A DNA stretch of 64,000 nt from positions 88,208,001 to 88,272,000 of the forward strand of contig NC_134108.1 of the NCBI RefSeq assembly GCF_040939455.1, read 5' to 3'. The stretch is from Microcebus murinus (lineage: Eukaryota; Chordata; Mammalia; Primates; Cheirogaleidae). Positions 1-12,908 of the stretch are shown here, piece after piece. Positions within the stretch are counted from its first letter, which is position 1, and every line of letters begins with the position of its first letter. Both the position numbers and the translations under genes were made by a program. The notes below the pieces were generated by a model. That model was given only the letters and a program-made list of their open reading frames with translations, was not told the origin of the DNA and did not search any database.

Positions 1-163
1 TAAAAATCTACTTATCAAGTACAATGTATGCTATTCTGGTGACGGGTACACTGAGAGTTCTGACTTGTTCATCTATATAACCAAAAATACCTGCATCCCT
101 CATGGTCTGGAGGTTAGGACAAAAAACTGTACCCCATAAATTTTTTTAAATAAAAAATGAAAA
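1..163 (+). mobile_element. L1 LINE, 3' end fragment
   Basis: The stretch has the tail of a primate L1 3' UTR: 'ggtgacgggtacactgaga' near the start, then 'ctgtaccccataaattt' and an A-rich tail. The window edge cuts the element, so only the last part is visible. The tail type is the older primate form, unlike the L1 ends at 1494-1792 and 21817-23059. No coding remains. Confidence 0.75.
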
Positions 164-1479
164 TGTAGTCTCTAGACAGATTCATGAGATCTGAAATATT
201 GAGTGAACAAGGATGGACTTTGTTTGATAAGCAGTGGTGAGCTAGTGAAAGCTTTGGATGATGTGAGTGACATGATAAGTGCATTATTTTAGGAAGCCTT
301 ACCTGGAAGCACCCCATAGTGTATGTTAGAGACAAAACATATTGGAAGTCAGAGACCAGAAGAGAAGTCACTGAAGTAACCCCTAGGAAAATGGAGGTGC
401 TCCTCTGACAAGAGAAGGAAGGTCTTATGTATGGTTGAAAGCTGGGAAGGTAGAGGACTTCTTTGGAGGTTGTGTCTCCATATCAAGTACAAGAATATAA
501 CTTAGATTTTTACACTTTCGTGGGGTGGTTTTGAGTTAGCTAATGGAGATAACCAAGATTAGAGTCTTTGGATCAACCCAAGAAGTATTAATATTATAAT
601 AAAGAGGCGCTTGCCCAGGGAAGTGGCAACAAAATTGAAAGACAGGAATGAGTATGAGAGAAAGACTTGGCAGTCTCAAGTCTCAAGTTCAAATCACTAA
701 TTTGTCTGCTTTCTGTCTTTGCCATCTTTCTTGATTGTTCGCTACTTGGTCATGTCCACAATTTCTAGCTCAGCTTACCTGATCCCTGATAGGTCAACTA
801 AAGGAAGGTTTTCTTCACATCATTTTTCTTCCATGGCATTGAGTATGAGTGGATCCAGTTTAGCCAACAAAGAAAACAGTATATTCTTTTCTTTTTATAG
901 GACTGTTGATCATTCTCAGGGTAAGTTAGTAAGTCATTTGGGGCCAGACATTATCTATTGTGTTGACTCTAACCTCCTTCAAGCCAGAGAGTTCTGAATA
1001 ATAATAATAGAGTCCTTGGAAAAGGGTGAAAAGCCAGACCCACTAAGCACTCAGCAGTCTTCAGTGACATACAAGAGACTAGGATGTTATGCAACCAATG
1101 GGATGTTTTCATGTTTGAATTTGTTCTAGGTGGGTTACACACTGAAAAATGAAAAGTTATTCAAGCCACTAGAGTCTCTTATAGTTAATATCTCAAAGGA
1201 CTGAATAATTACCCTCCTACTATATGAATGACTGAAAGATTTCTCTCCTATATCACTTTACTTTATGTATATTTAAACTTTTTATGGAAATATTTTGACC
1301 CACACTGAGCTAGAGAGGTATAGTATAATGAACACCATATACCTCTCACTCTGCTTCAATAATTATATTATGCCAACATTGCCAGGATTTCTTATTATCC
1401 CTCACATGTTTTTACTGGAATATTTTAAAGCAAATATCAAACATGTTATTTAAAAATTATTCAGTATAAATCCCTATCT
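164..1479. other. Unassigned AT-rich intergenic sequence
   Basis: I see no gene, RNA or recognisable repeat here. An open frame of 92 codons at 719-997 has no recognisable domain, no splice context and ordinary composition, so I treat it as chance. Confidence 0.6.
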
Positions 1480-1493
1480 GATAAGAACTATTT

Positions 1494-1792
1494 TTTTTAT
1501 TTTTTTATTTCAGCACATTATGGGGGTACAAATGTTAAGGTTACGTATATTGCCTAGGCCCCCCACCCCCCTCGAGTGAGAGTTTCAAGTGTGACCATCC
1601 CCCAAACATTGCACATCTCACTCATTATGTTTGTATATACCCATCCCCTCCTCTCCCCTCCCACCCTCCCGACTCCCTATATATGTTATTCCTATATGTC
1701 CACTTAGGTGTTGATCCATTAATACCAATTTGCTGGTGAGTACATGTGGTGCTTGTTTTTCCACTCTTGAGATACTTCACTTAGTAGAATGG
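1494..1792 (-). mobile_element. L1 LINE, 5'-truncated 3' end, inserted with 14-bp TSD
   Basis: Read on the minus strand this is an L1 3' end: the poly-T on the plus strand is followed by 'ttatgggggtacaaatg' and the 'ccaccctcccgactcc' block. It matches the 3' end of the L1 at 21817-23059 in reverse. The repeat 'gataagaactattt' stands at 1480-1493 and again at 1793-1806, an exact 14-bp target-site duplication, so both ends are secure. The element is about 300 bp and non-coding. It belongs to the strepsirrhine-type L1 3' UTR group. Confidence 0.9.
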
Positions 1793-1806
1793 GATAAGAA
1801 CTATTT

Positions 1807-2479
1807 CTGACACAACAAACATGCCTCTGTTATCACATCGTAACATCTTTAATATCATCTATTATACATTCCATATACACATTTCTCTGATTGTGCCAAA
1901 GATGTTCTTTTACAATTAGTTTGTTCAAACCAGAATCCAAACATCACTTTTGGTTACTATGTCTGTAACATATTACGGTTTGGTTATTTGGTTATTATAT
2001 CTGTAACAATCCTCCCTTCATTTTTTTCTTGACATTTGTTTAGTGGAAAAACAAATTTCATTTTATAGTTTATAACAGGGTTGTCACATTTCTAAAGCAA
2101 AATCATAACTCATTCAACATTTTATTCAACTGCTATATAATAAACAATTACTATGTACAGAATAGTGCAGTAGGTGCTGAGTATGATTCAAAGATGTCTG
2201 TCAATCATGGTCTCCACCTCTAAGACTTTGCAATCTGAAGGCAAAGGGAAAATAAAAATGTATGAATATAATGACAACAACACAGCAGTACAAATTCGTA
2301 AGTATTAGTAGTATAGACACTCTAATTTCAAAGGCAGACGTATGATTTGGAAAATGGGGGAAGTCTTTTGGAAAAGTTGGCACATGAGATGGATGGGTTA
2401 GAGTAACCAGCAATTCAAGAGTAAGTTGGGAGGGGGGCAAAAAGAGAAAGTTAATTCTATGATTGAAAAACTTGGGAGA
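1807..2479. other. Intergenic, with a degenerate old repeat
   Basis: No gene is visible. About 2120-2290 resembles an ancient mammalian repeat: 'ttactatgtacagaatagtgcagtaggtgctga' in pattern, the familiar 'actatgtgccaggcactg' type of block. Similar blocks occur near 3700, 7010 and 12550. I cannot name the family with confidence. Confidence 0.4.
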
Positions 2480-2803
2480 GGCCGGACACGGTGGCTCACA
2501 CCTGTAATGTGAGGCCGAGGCGAGTGTATTGTTTGAAGTCAAGAGTTCGAGACCAGCCTGAGCAAAAGTGAGACTCCGTCTCTACTAAAAATAGAAAGAA
2601 ATTAGCCAGACAACTAAAAATGTATAGAAAAAATTAGCCGCGCGTGGTGGCACATGCCTGTAGTCCCAGCTACTCAGGAGTCTGAGGCAGAAGGATTGCT
2701 TGAGCCCAGGTGTTTGAGGTTGCACTGAGCTAGGCTGACGCCATGGCACTCTAGCCCGGGCAACACAGTGAGACTCTGTCTGAAAACAAAAAAAGAAAAA
2801 TGA
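2480..2803 (+). mobile_element. Alu SINE, full-length dimer, strepsirrhine type
   Basis: It starts 'ggccggacacggtggctc' and runs through two 7SL-derived arms to an A-rich tail. Between the arms it repeats 'aaattagcc' around 'agacaactaaaaatgtatag', and the right arm ends 'gagctaggctgacgccatgg', both typical of lemur and galago Alus. The flank 'aaaaacttgggaga' (2466-2479) recurs after the tail at about 2805-2820 with one extra g, giving a target-site duplication. Confidence 0.93.
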
Positions 2804-2820
2804 AAAAAACTTGGGGGAGA

Positions 2821-3882
2821 AAAGACATACACCTTAGAAGTGAGGAAAGTGAGAGACATATTCAAGGGATTATAAATAAAATAATTCAGCAGAAGCAGAA
2901 CATTTGTGAAAGAGATATGCATGCAAGGTGAGGAGGGGGCAGGTTTGGGAGGACAATGAATGGCAGGCTAAATAGCTTGAACACAGTTCTCCGGAGCAGG
3001 CAGCTACTAGCTACATCCATTTTTTCATATATGGGAGACTACTGGACATTATGTAAACATAGATATTTCATTAGTAAGCAGAATGCATCCGCTCATTTCA
3101 TAAGGGAACTTAAAATACTGTTTATGTATTCCAACAGCAATCATTTTCAAATATTTATAGCAAATTGGCAAGATAATTTAATGTTTTATTTTGCCCAACA
3201 GCTAGATGCTCCACTTAGAGGAATACAAACAAATTGGAGCTGATTTAACCAACACTCACTATACAGCAGCTAAGAGACCTTCATAAAGCAAAGATTAATT
3301 GTTTGTAGCACAGTATGAAACAACAACAACTCAACAAAATTAGCATAGGAGAGATAGAAGATGACTCTGTTAAATATAGGCATACTAGCCCTGTAAACCT
3401 CAAACTCTAAACTTTGCATCTGTTATGAAAACACAGCAAAGTTTATAATGTATCTTTTTTTCTGCGTATCTATTACCAGTATAAATATATATATTGACCC
3501 ATAAATTTTTTCTTTACCAGATTAATGCTAGTTGATTTCTGTGATTAAAAGACCCTCAAATGACAGCTGAATTATCAGAGTCATCAAAGAAAATATGCAT
3601 TGAACTTAATGTAGCCTTAATGGTAAGTATTTTCTTCTTGTATGTTTATTCTTTATTAAATGGTGATCAGGCACCCATATCGCATACAGTTTTTGATATT
3701 TTTGAATGCCAACATGTACCAGACATTGTGCTAGGCTTTTGAGGAAATGAAATTTTGCATAAGATATGGTTCTAGTACTCTAAGAAGCTTGTATTCTTGT
3801 ACAGATGATTAAACACACACACACATATATATAAATAAAATTATGAGCAGGATTGAAATAGAGGTGTCAGATTGGATTAGGT
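2821..3882. other. Intergenic sequence with short (AC)n/(AT)n
   Basis: No gene is visible. A short microsatellite lies at 3813-3832. About 3690-3790 ('gtaccagacattgtgctagg') looks like the same ancient repeat type seen near 2120. An open frame of 95 codons at 2956-3243 shows no recognisable domain. Confidence 0.5.
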
Positions 3883-4102
3883 TAGAATTTCTCAATAGCA
3901 GCACTATTAATATTTTGAATCAGATACTTCTTAGTGGTGGGGAGCCATCCTGTATGCTGTGGGATGTTTGACAGTACCTCTGACCTCTACCCACTAGATG
4001 CCAATATCACTTGCCAAGTCGTGACAACCAAAAATATCTCCAGATACTGCCAAATGTCCCCTTGGAAATTAGTGCAAAATCACCTGCAGCTTTGAACCAC
4101 TG
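3883..4102 (-). mobile_element. MER20-like hAT-Charlie DNA transposon relic
   Basis: On the minus strand it begins 'cagtggttcaaagctgcagg' and has the body blocks of MER20, seen on the plus strand as 'cctctacccactagatgcc' and 'gtgacaaccaaaaat'. It ends near 'ttgagaaattc'. The flanks 'gattaggt' (3875-3882) and 'gattagat' (4103-4110) match at 7 of 8 positions, as expected for a hAT 8-bp duplication. It is non-autonomous and old. Confidence 0.85.
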
Positions 4103-4110
4103 GATTAGAT

Positions 4111-4790
4111 GGGAAGTCCTATATACATTTTGTTAATGCAGATGAGTTCTAGTTGAGGAATTCAAGGGAATTCCATAGAGGCATGGGGGCTGATATGGGT
4201 AGGTGGAGAAGAGTAGAGAATTGCAGGAATAGAGAATATGAGGAAGTGGCTAAACTCAAGATGGGAAGCCAAGTGGATAACTACAAATTATGTTCAAGGG
4301 TCATGTAGCATTTGGTGCTTGGGAGGTAATTGCTAAAAAAATAATAAAAAGACAAAGTAAAAATAAACCAAATATAGAAGTCCTAGAATATAAAATAAAG
4401 TTAATATTTTTCACATTAAACATGTAAGTGAAATGAATAAAGCATCATTTTGGAAATGTTAATATGGCCGTCTGGGTAGAATGATTTGGCCATACAAAAA
4501 AAGTTCATTTTTAGGTATGGAATTCAGTTAATGACATAATTTGGCAGAAGTTGGAGAATATATTTGTGGGAAATGTATTTCTCAGCATGGGATGAGAAAG
4601 GAATTACAAGTAAAAAAGCAAACTCTATGATTTGCTTCTATGTTTGATCTCCCAAATTGTTGTGGAGATTATTTTTTCATAATAGAGAATTGACACTTTA
4701 TGATAGAGCTGATCGGCAGTTGTGTCCAGATTCTCTGGAACTCCATGAAATGGAAAGCGGTCACCCATGTTGCAGCATGGTGAAGCCAGG
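4111..4790. other. Unassigned intergenic sequence
   Basis: AT-rich, with no gene or repeat that I can name. Confidence 0.5.
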
Positions 4791-4980
4791 CTGGGGTGGG
4801 GACCTTGTGGCCTTCTAGGTCCTTAAGTGTAGCCTTTCGACTGGATCCAAATTTTATAGAACAAATCCTTTTATTAAAAGGGGTGAAGCAGAGAAAAATG
4901 AAACTTTTTTTGCCTATCTCCTTTGGTGCTTAAAAAAAGAACAATCTTGAAATCAGAAGGCCATAGGTTCCCTACCCCTG
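4791..4980. mobile_element. Palindromic hAT-type DNA transposon relic
   Basis: The left end 'ctggggtggggaccttgtgg' is the near reverse complement of the right end 'ccataggttccctacccctg'. Inside is the half-palindrome 'ggccttctaggtccttaag' with 'aacaaatccttttatta', a pattern I know from a short palindromic MER/Charlie-type element of placental mammals. The second half is decayed. I could not find a convincing 8-bp flanking duplication, so the family name is left open. Confidence 0.65.
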
Positions 4981-7900
4981 CTTGGCCTGGAACGGAAAAG
5001 ATGCTCATTCCTTACTTACTTATACCACATTGAGGTTCTCTCCACACAAGCAGACTTTTGAAAGTCTCCCTAGAGATCTCAGTTCATCTTCATTTCCCCA
5101 TTTGCAATATGAAATATTAAGGCAGGACATATTAATAATTCAATTCCAGGTGATATGCAACCATAATATTAGAATCTCTAAGAACCCCCATTTAAAGGAC
5201 TAAAATGTACATTTATGTAATTTTACACTTGGTCAGTAACTATACTGTTCATTCCCTCTGAAGAGATTTATTATCCTTTTGAACACTAGGAACAATATGG
5301 GAGAAAATTAGGGACAAAAAGAAGCAACCGACAAAGAGAGAGGCCTGGGCAGTCATCACTTCCCCCTCACACATCTTCTTCCATTCTTGCCCAAGTCACC
5401 TCTGTCTTGGACCCAAGAAAAGGGCATTTTCTGAAATCACAGAAACCTTCTATTCTTTACCAGTAGGCTAGTATATTTATTTTAGAAATTCTTAAACTTG
5501 CATTTTTGAGATTATAACTATATTTGGTAGACACCAGAAAATTAAAATATACTTTTTGAAAAATACAGATGCAATGAAGTAATAAGTGATTAAATGGATT
5601 GTAAGAAATGAGAACCTAAGGAAATTAATGGAGAAAATTTAATCTTGGGCACGGGAATTTTGATTTTGTTAAGAAAGAAAATTAGTTTCATAAGCAAGGA
5701 ATTCAATATGGTAGAAAATCAAGAATTTTTGTTGTTTCTGGCAGTTAGATGAAAAATAGATGATAATTGGAAGGAACTTGAATAAGAGAGAAAAGATAAG
5801 AGGCTGCTGCAATAATCCAGATGTTATTCCTTTATCAAAAGCAATTTTTAAGTATCCATAGTATTAATGGCACTTTATTAGATACAAATTAATGCTTATG
5901 TTGAACTAGGGCAGTGACTACAGAAATGGAAATGATCCTACTGAATATTAATGAAATTATTAAACTAGTTCAGGGCCTGTTTTTTTCTTGGGGCCTTTAT
6001 GCCTACGTTTACTAGACTTTACATATTTGAAACTGATCCACAGTTTTGGGATGCCTTCCTAAAATAAATTGCATCAAGAATCATAAGGAGAATGTAGCTG
6101 ATAGTTGCAGATCAACTGCTTGCCGGTCTGTACCAAGATGACATACTTTTCTGAGCTAAACTGCGCTGAGGTCTAAAGGTGAGGGCAGGAGACAGACAGT
6201 GGAGAGCAGTGCAATCCCCTCCAGGTTTCAAAGGCTCTATTTCTGTCAATCACCAGAGAACTGAAATCCATCCAGTCCTGCAAGAATGCTTTTAGAGAGT
6301 TGTGAGTATGTTCATTAAAAGAAATGAATGAAACCAAATGGCTACCATTATTGATTATTTCTGCCCTTGTGGCTTAGACTGGAAGTGGTTTCCAAGGGTC
6401 CCAAAAGCTATTTCCAATTTTTTTTTTCTTAATTTGATCTGCAGCATTGTGGACACAAGTCATTCCAGCCACATTTGATCTGTTCCACCAGGCCATTGGG
6501 AGTGATTGTCAATAAATAAAGGAACTGCACTTGAAAGCCTTTTTTAATCCTTCTATAAAATTTTAAATTTATATTGAACTAAATAAAAAAAAAAAACCTA
6601 GATTGTTAGGAGACTCGATCTTAGTTCCAACTGTAACTTTGGCTTAAAAGATGGATCAATGTGAAATCTAAAAATATGGTTGAGAAATAAAATCTTTCTG
6701 TCACTGCCCTGGTTTATCACCATAATGTTCACCACTTGCAATTTTGAAAGTAATATTAATTATAGTATTAATTACAATGACATGCTATTTTGGTATGTTA
6801 TAAAACTGTTAAATGATAGAAATGAGTTTTCTTTTATATATATCCTCTCTAGAAGGACTTTCAGAAGATTTGAGCATAATCAGTAAACATATTGGTCTAT
6901 TTTGAACACTTGAGTAATGTAAAAGTATCTCAATCTATCCATTCATATATACTCTTTTTTTTCTTCATATAAAGAATTGCCCAAAACAGTGTTTGTTTCC
7001 TTATTCTTATATTTAGCAAACATTGGTTGATACTGCTACTAATGCTAAGTGTAGTACAATGGTCTGGGCACACAAGCGTGTGCAAGACCAAGTTCCCCAT
7101 TTTCAAGTGGTTGATTGTCTAAAGGAGAGAAAATAAAAATTCTGGTACATGCAGAAAAATGTAAAAAGTGCTATTATAAAGATTGAGCACTTAGAATACC
7201 TAAGCCAGATTGAGAATTTTGTATTGAGTATTCTTTTTCCAGTATGTTTAAAATTCTGACAAAAGCCTTAGAAATTTCCTTTGAAAACCATCAATGTGAG
7301 CATGTCTTCTGTTAATATAAACTGCTCAATATCCTCACAATATAAAAGGGATCTACAGTAACCAGTATTTTTGTTACACAAATTCATCAAATGTTTCCCA
7401 TATTTTTACATTCTTTTGAAACCTTTAAAACCCATCACATTTTATATTTTGGGAGTATCTGAGTCAAAATTCTTGTATTTTTTCCCCTCTGTTTCTCCCT
7501 CTATTCTTCCTTAAATAAGTAAGTTTGGAAGCAGTTCTTTTCTTTGGCTGGTAAACATGATTTATCTGCTTTGAAAGGGAACAAAAAAAAAAAAAAAGAA
7601 AGAAAGAAACACTAAAAAAACCTGTGGCGCATTTTCTGCTTCTGTAAATGGGTCACACTTTTAAATTCTGAATAGATTAAGCTTTTGTGGAGTTCTGTTT
7701 TTCTCAAATACTAGGTTGCTGCACTGGATATCAAAGGGTAATTTATTTTGTTATAAGTAGGCTTTTACTCAGTGCTTTTTTTAAAACTTCAAATCATGAA
7801 TACTTCAGAAAAGATAACAGAGATAAATTAGAATGTTTAAGGAAGGAGAATATTGATTTTCATTTATATGTGTACAGTTGCACGCAGACCTTCATGTATT

Positions 7901-8791
7901 GAGATGATTACCGGGACCCGAGATCTGTTGCATGTCTGCGTTGTTAATTTCCTTGTGGCAGTGATGAATTTGAGGTGATTAATCCCTGAGAAAAATGTTC
8001 TGTGGCCCTTCCAGAGAGTATTTAATAGCTTCTCCCAAAAGGGAGATCAAAATTTACCGTCTTCATAGGGACTGAACTTAAAGCACAGGCAACAATAAAA
8101 TTACCTTATTATAAACAAAGGCAGAAAATATGTTTCATTAAGAATATGCCCTTCAAACCAATTGCCTCAAAGTTTTTAATTTTATCTGAACGTTTACTTT
8201 TTGATTTCTAAATTATCTTTCAAAATTGTTTACACTATAACTTTGTTAGGATGAACTAATGTCACTCTATTAAACTTCTCAACCAGAATGATTCCATATG
8301 ATATGTACATATTCTATTTTTTTATTAGAGCAAGATTTTTATTTTATTTATTTATTTATTTTTATATATTCTAATTCAAGAAGTATTTTTGTTCTAGTGA
8401 AGCACCCTTAGCACAAAGTCTGGAATATAAGCACTTGCTAAGTGTTTTCTTCCTCCTTTACTCCGTGATATTTATCATGATAAATTATTTTGAGTTGGCT
8501 AAATTCTCATTCTAGGACTATCCTAAGTGTCACATATAACTTTCTTCTAAGGATCATTTGGCATTACAATAGCATTTAGGTACATTAAAATTTATTTTAA
8601 CTCACAAATTTCTATTGGCCATACTCATAATATCTGGTGCCAATCCTTTCACACAGTCATTCTTTATCTTCTTTTAAAATATTTTCATAATGCTGAAAAG
8701 GCAGTAGCAGCAGCATTGTTAAACACAGTAAGTGGACACTAATACCTTCATCTGAGAACCAACTTTTACCTCTTCTCTCTCTCTCTCTCTC
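4981..8791. other. Long repeat-poor intergenic stretch
   Basis: 3.8 kb with no gene and almost no recognisable interspersed repeat. It holds an A/AAAG tract at 7583-7609, a T/A-rich (TTTA)n-like tract at about 8335-8370, a faint old repeat at about 7005-7140, and (CT)n at 8774-8791. Open frames here are at most about 70 codons and have no recognisable domain. Confidence 0.6.
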
Positions 8792-9090
8792 TTTTTTTTT
8801 TTTTTTTGAGAGAGAATCTCACTCTGTTGCCCTGGCTAGAGTGCCATGGTGTTAGCCTAGCTCACAGCAACCTCGCACTCCTGGGTTCAAGAGATCCTCC
8901 TGCCTCAGCCTCCCAAGTAGTTGGTACTACAGGCACGCGCCACCACACCCCACTATTTTTTTTCTGTTTTTAGTAGAGATGGATCTCACTCTTTTCTCAG
9001 GCTGATCTCAAACTCCTGACCTCAAGCGATCCTTCCAGCCTTAGCATCCCAGAATCCTAGAACTACATGTGTGAGCCACTGCACTGGGCC
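8792..9090 (-). mobile_element. Alu SINE, full-length, minus strand
   Basis: Poly-T (8792-8807) is followed by the reverse complement of both Alu arms, with 'gttagcctagctcacagc' marking the strepsirrhine right arm, ending at 'ccactgcactgggcc'. It sits directly beside a (CT)n tract, which hides the exact target-site duplication. Confidence 0.92.
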
Positions 9091-9479
9091 TCCATGTCTC
9101 TTTTAAAACTGGTATTTACATCTCGAGAGAGTATCATAGACAGTCTTTGAAACAGTTATTAGTTGGGTGCTCTTCCTGATTGGCTTATGAATTTCTTTTC
9201 TCCTCTAGTGTCAAATGACCATTTCTAAGGAAAAACCACTAGAGACAAACTCAGAATCCAGGCTCACATTCTGATGATATGTTCTTTCCCCATAATCACC
9301 TTGCTAGATTCAGGTCTCCATTGTCTCACACTGAAGCCATTGAATGAACAAAATACTAACTTAGCTTCCTTTCTGTCTGATTGTTCTACTGATGGAAAGC
9401 CCTAGAAGAATTTCTGCCATATTGTTGCTCCCAGTTTAAAAATTTAAATGATCTCCTATTTCTTTTAAGTCAGAATTCC
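9091..9479. other. Unassigned intergenic sequence
   Basis: No gene or named repeat recognised. Confidence 0.5.
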
Positions 9480-9872
9480 CTGGTTGACATTCAAGACCCA
9501 ATATTAAATCATCTTTGAATACCACTGATATAATTACTTGTCACAACTCAACAGATATCCCTTTACACAAACTCACAAATATTTGATATTTAGACTTACC
9601 TCCACCACGATGTCCCTGAAGATATTTTCTGACCCTTCCCTCTTGCCCCTGAAAAGAGTTAAGTACTGCCCTCCAGAGTGCCTCCAGCAAACTCATCTGA
9701 AAATAACATACTATATTGCCTTTTTTCCTCCCCGTATTTGTCTGTGTCCTCCATAAGAATGCAAGTTTCTTTAGGGTAGAAACACATCCTATTTGTGTTT
9801 ATAGCCTTACCACCTAACATTGTATTAGCCTATAAGGAAGTACTCATAAAATAATTTTTCAATGAATAACAT
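9480..9872 (+). mobile_element. L2 LINE 3' end, degenerate
   Basis: Order of blocks fits the 3' end of an L2: 'gatgtccctgaagata', 'ttctgacccttccctc', then 'cataagaatgcaagtttctt', 'tatagccttaccacctaac' and 'tactcataaaataatttttc'. These parallel the L2 tail that ends in a 'gcacatagtaggtgctcaataaat' type sequence. It is highly diverged and 5'-truncated, so the start is approximate. Confidence 0.7.
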
Positions 9873-12800
9873 TTCCTGAATTACGTATTGTGTTTCTGAT
9901 GCCAAAAAGCTTACTGATTTATCTCTTCTAGGTAAATTGTTGCCTTTCCCTTTTCTCTTTCCTTATCTTTCTTCCTACTTTTAAAACTTGGATCAAAGTT
10001 AAATTCCTTGGAAATGGTCATATGTTCATCAAAAAAACAGGAGAAATGTAACTTGGGAATCCCAACCTGATACTAAAAACAATTTGTTTCCAAAGCAATC
10101 CTGCCTCTCACTAAGGAGTCTAAGAAGCTACAAAATCAAAAGAGACAAATGGGTAGTGTATACAGAATTGTGATGTAAGAGTTCACTATTCAATGCAGCC
10201 CTAAAAATATGCACCAGTCTCTAAGATGTCATCTGTGGCATGGTTAATGTCCCCCATAGAGCCCAAGCTCCTCCCTGTTGGTGTTACGATGAAATCTATA
10301 CCTGGTCACCACTTCTTACCACTGTCTCCTGGACACTGTCTTCTCTAGCCCAGTGTCCGAGAACCCCTAAGAGCCCCCACTCTATTGGTAGCTACTCTAC
10401 ACTTATTCATTTCAGGCATCATTTAGAAATTTGCTCTGGAAGCATATAAATCACTGTCGCCATAACACCACCCTTTATTGTATGTGAGAAATTTCCCAAG
10501 AAGCTTTCTTCAATCCATGTATGTCTGGTTTGGTTTCAGGTACTTTCCTCCAGAGACAATCCTGTTCACCATGGAAGATATTGAAACTCCAGTGGTTGGA
10601 GGTGGGACCCTTCATCAAAAAGCAGTCATTCACCTGTACCTTTGCTCTACCTACAAAAAAATGTTCATTGGCTCACTCCTCAAGTCAACTTTGATACAAC
10701 TATGGTCTTTAGTTATCAGAACCTATCACGCATCTGTAAAGTTTGAAAATAAACAAATGTTTAAAATATGTACATTTCTATATTTCTTTCTACTAGTCTG
10801 ATTTCTTATCAGCTCAATGTAATGCTTAAAAACCAATTCAAGAGGCAGGAATAAGAAGGTAAAAATAATTGATTTTTTCAGTTGCCATGTCATTTTATAG
10901 ACTATTATATGGACACATGGTTTTGCTAGCCCTCTGAGTTGATCGGAGTTAATTTAAATGTTTCCTACCAAGCATTTTAAAATGTGTATTGACCCACAAA
11001 CCAGTACATGGTTGAAAGTACTATTTGAGAGGAACCATTAACTCATGTGTTGGAATACAGAATAACTACAAGATTATATTTGACAAAGCAAGATCTGTAA
11101 AAACGTATTTTCATTGACAGTAAGTAAAAATAATGTGGACTCTTACACGGAAATTTGAAATTTATCAGATAAAGCTTTTCAGAGAAGTAAATTTTCACTA
11201 TTCACTTCATCTTTATTTTCAAACACATTCATCTTTATTCACAGATTAGATGTTCTACATTTTAAAATTCGGCTTTATAACAACTTAGTTTTTCAGTATT
11301 ATTATTGATCAGTCAGGTAAGGAACATGTAAACTTCTTTAAAACAAATGTAGACCTAATGCTCCAAAACCCATTTGCCCAAAATGTTTAATAAATTCTGT
11401 GCAGTCACTCCCAGGATTTGATTTTTTAAAAAAAGTTGTGTTTTCTCTCACAAAGGCCATTTCTGCATAAGGCATGTCTCCATTGAATGCATGCCAAATT
11501 GTGTACCCTTTTTGATTAATGGGACTGGAGTCTCATTTTTCTTCTCTTCGCCACAAATTGAGAAAAATAAAGAATGCCAATATTTAGTCTTCAATCATAT
11601 ATGGGCATATGGGTAGTGTAAAAAGATGTGCCAAACTAAGGATGCAAAGCTGCCTGAAAAATGTTGTATTGCTTAAATAATGTTTGGGACATGATCCCTT
11701 CCCTGTTTGGAAAGAGTGAGGAGTCACCCCATCTGCTTATAAGTGCAGTTTTGCTTGGTTCTGTTGTGAGCTTTTGTTGTGTGGACATTCAAGTGAGAAA
11801 AAAATTTGGATTAGAACAAATATGTGAAAAATCACACATACCCTATTGAACAGCAAATGAATACCAGTTTCTCTGTAATTGTGGCTACAACAGGACAATA
11901 TGGACAATACTATCTCTAAAACTTCAAGGACATTTAAGTTATTGGGTTGATTAGAACACCTTCAGAATTAATAGCTAAGGTATTTTCCCTACTTTTATTT
12001 TTTTTTACAGATCAGACGACTGATTGTTCTGATTAGACAAAAGAGAAAATCTACAGCAAAACTGAAAAGTTGATGCACCTTTTACATACGTCCTTGAAAT
12101 CACAAAAAATTATATTACACTTTCCTGCTTCCCGAAGTCCATTATATAGCTTTCAAAAGGACCTGCAATAATAAAAATAAGCCAAAATCCCAAGTGGTTT
12201 AGATTAGAAGCCAAATAAGAACCAAATACAATATACATGATATGCATACAATAAGTGCTACAACAATTGAGAGGTGAGAGCAATCCCTGAGGAATGGGAA
12301 AATCCAAAAAGACTCACAGAGGAGCTACAGCTCACACAAGTAGATAAAGAAATAGCTTTAGACATGCACAGTTCAGTTAGTGGAATGGAAATGAACTCAT
12401 ATTATTTGTTTGGGAGTAAGCAAATTAATGAGTAAAGTAATTGGAGCACAGCATTCATTTATAGAAGAAAGAAAAGATAGAACTGAAGGGATACATAAGG
12501 GCCAACTTCTGGTATTTCTTGCAGCTATGGAGTTTGGACAGCAGGGAGACATTTATTTAACTTATAAATGTGTGCCTACTACTTAAGAGATATTGTGATG
12601 GGCGCTAAACAGATGTCTATGGAAAAAGATAGTTGAGACTGGGGGGTGGGTAAGGAAGATAAATTTGATGGGGTGAAATGCAAAATAGGTTACAATGAAG
12701 ATAGACCAGTCCAAGTAGTATTGAAACAGCCTGGGCAAAAGGGGTTACACATGTGCCAAGGGAGCTGAACTGAAGGAGACGAGTGTGAGAAGTTTATGAG

Positions 12801-12908
12801 GAAAGAAGAAATTGGACTAAGTGGCTGATGATGTGGGAAGAAAAATAGCAAGTTCAGCAGACGAGATGTTTAGCTCTGGGAAAGGATCATGCTTTAGGAT
12901 TTAAAGAA
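9873..12908. other. Repeat-poor intergenic stretch
   Basis: 3 kb without a supported gene. A frame of 107 codons at 10478-10801 has no recognisable domain and lies in sequence of ordinary composition. About 12545-12870 resembles the ancient repeat type noted near 2120 ('tgtgcctactacttaagag...gatgggcgc'). Otherwise nothing is recognised. Confidence 0.5.

Noticed and set aside
7583..7609. A-rich tract as the tail of a processed pseudogene
   Set aside because: No cDNA-like or repeat body precedes it and no target-site duplication is visible.
10478..10801. 107-codon plus-strand frame as a possible exon
   Set aside because: No similarity that I recognise and no splice or promoter context to support it.
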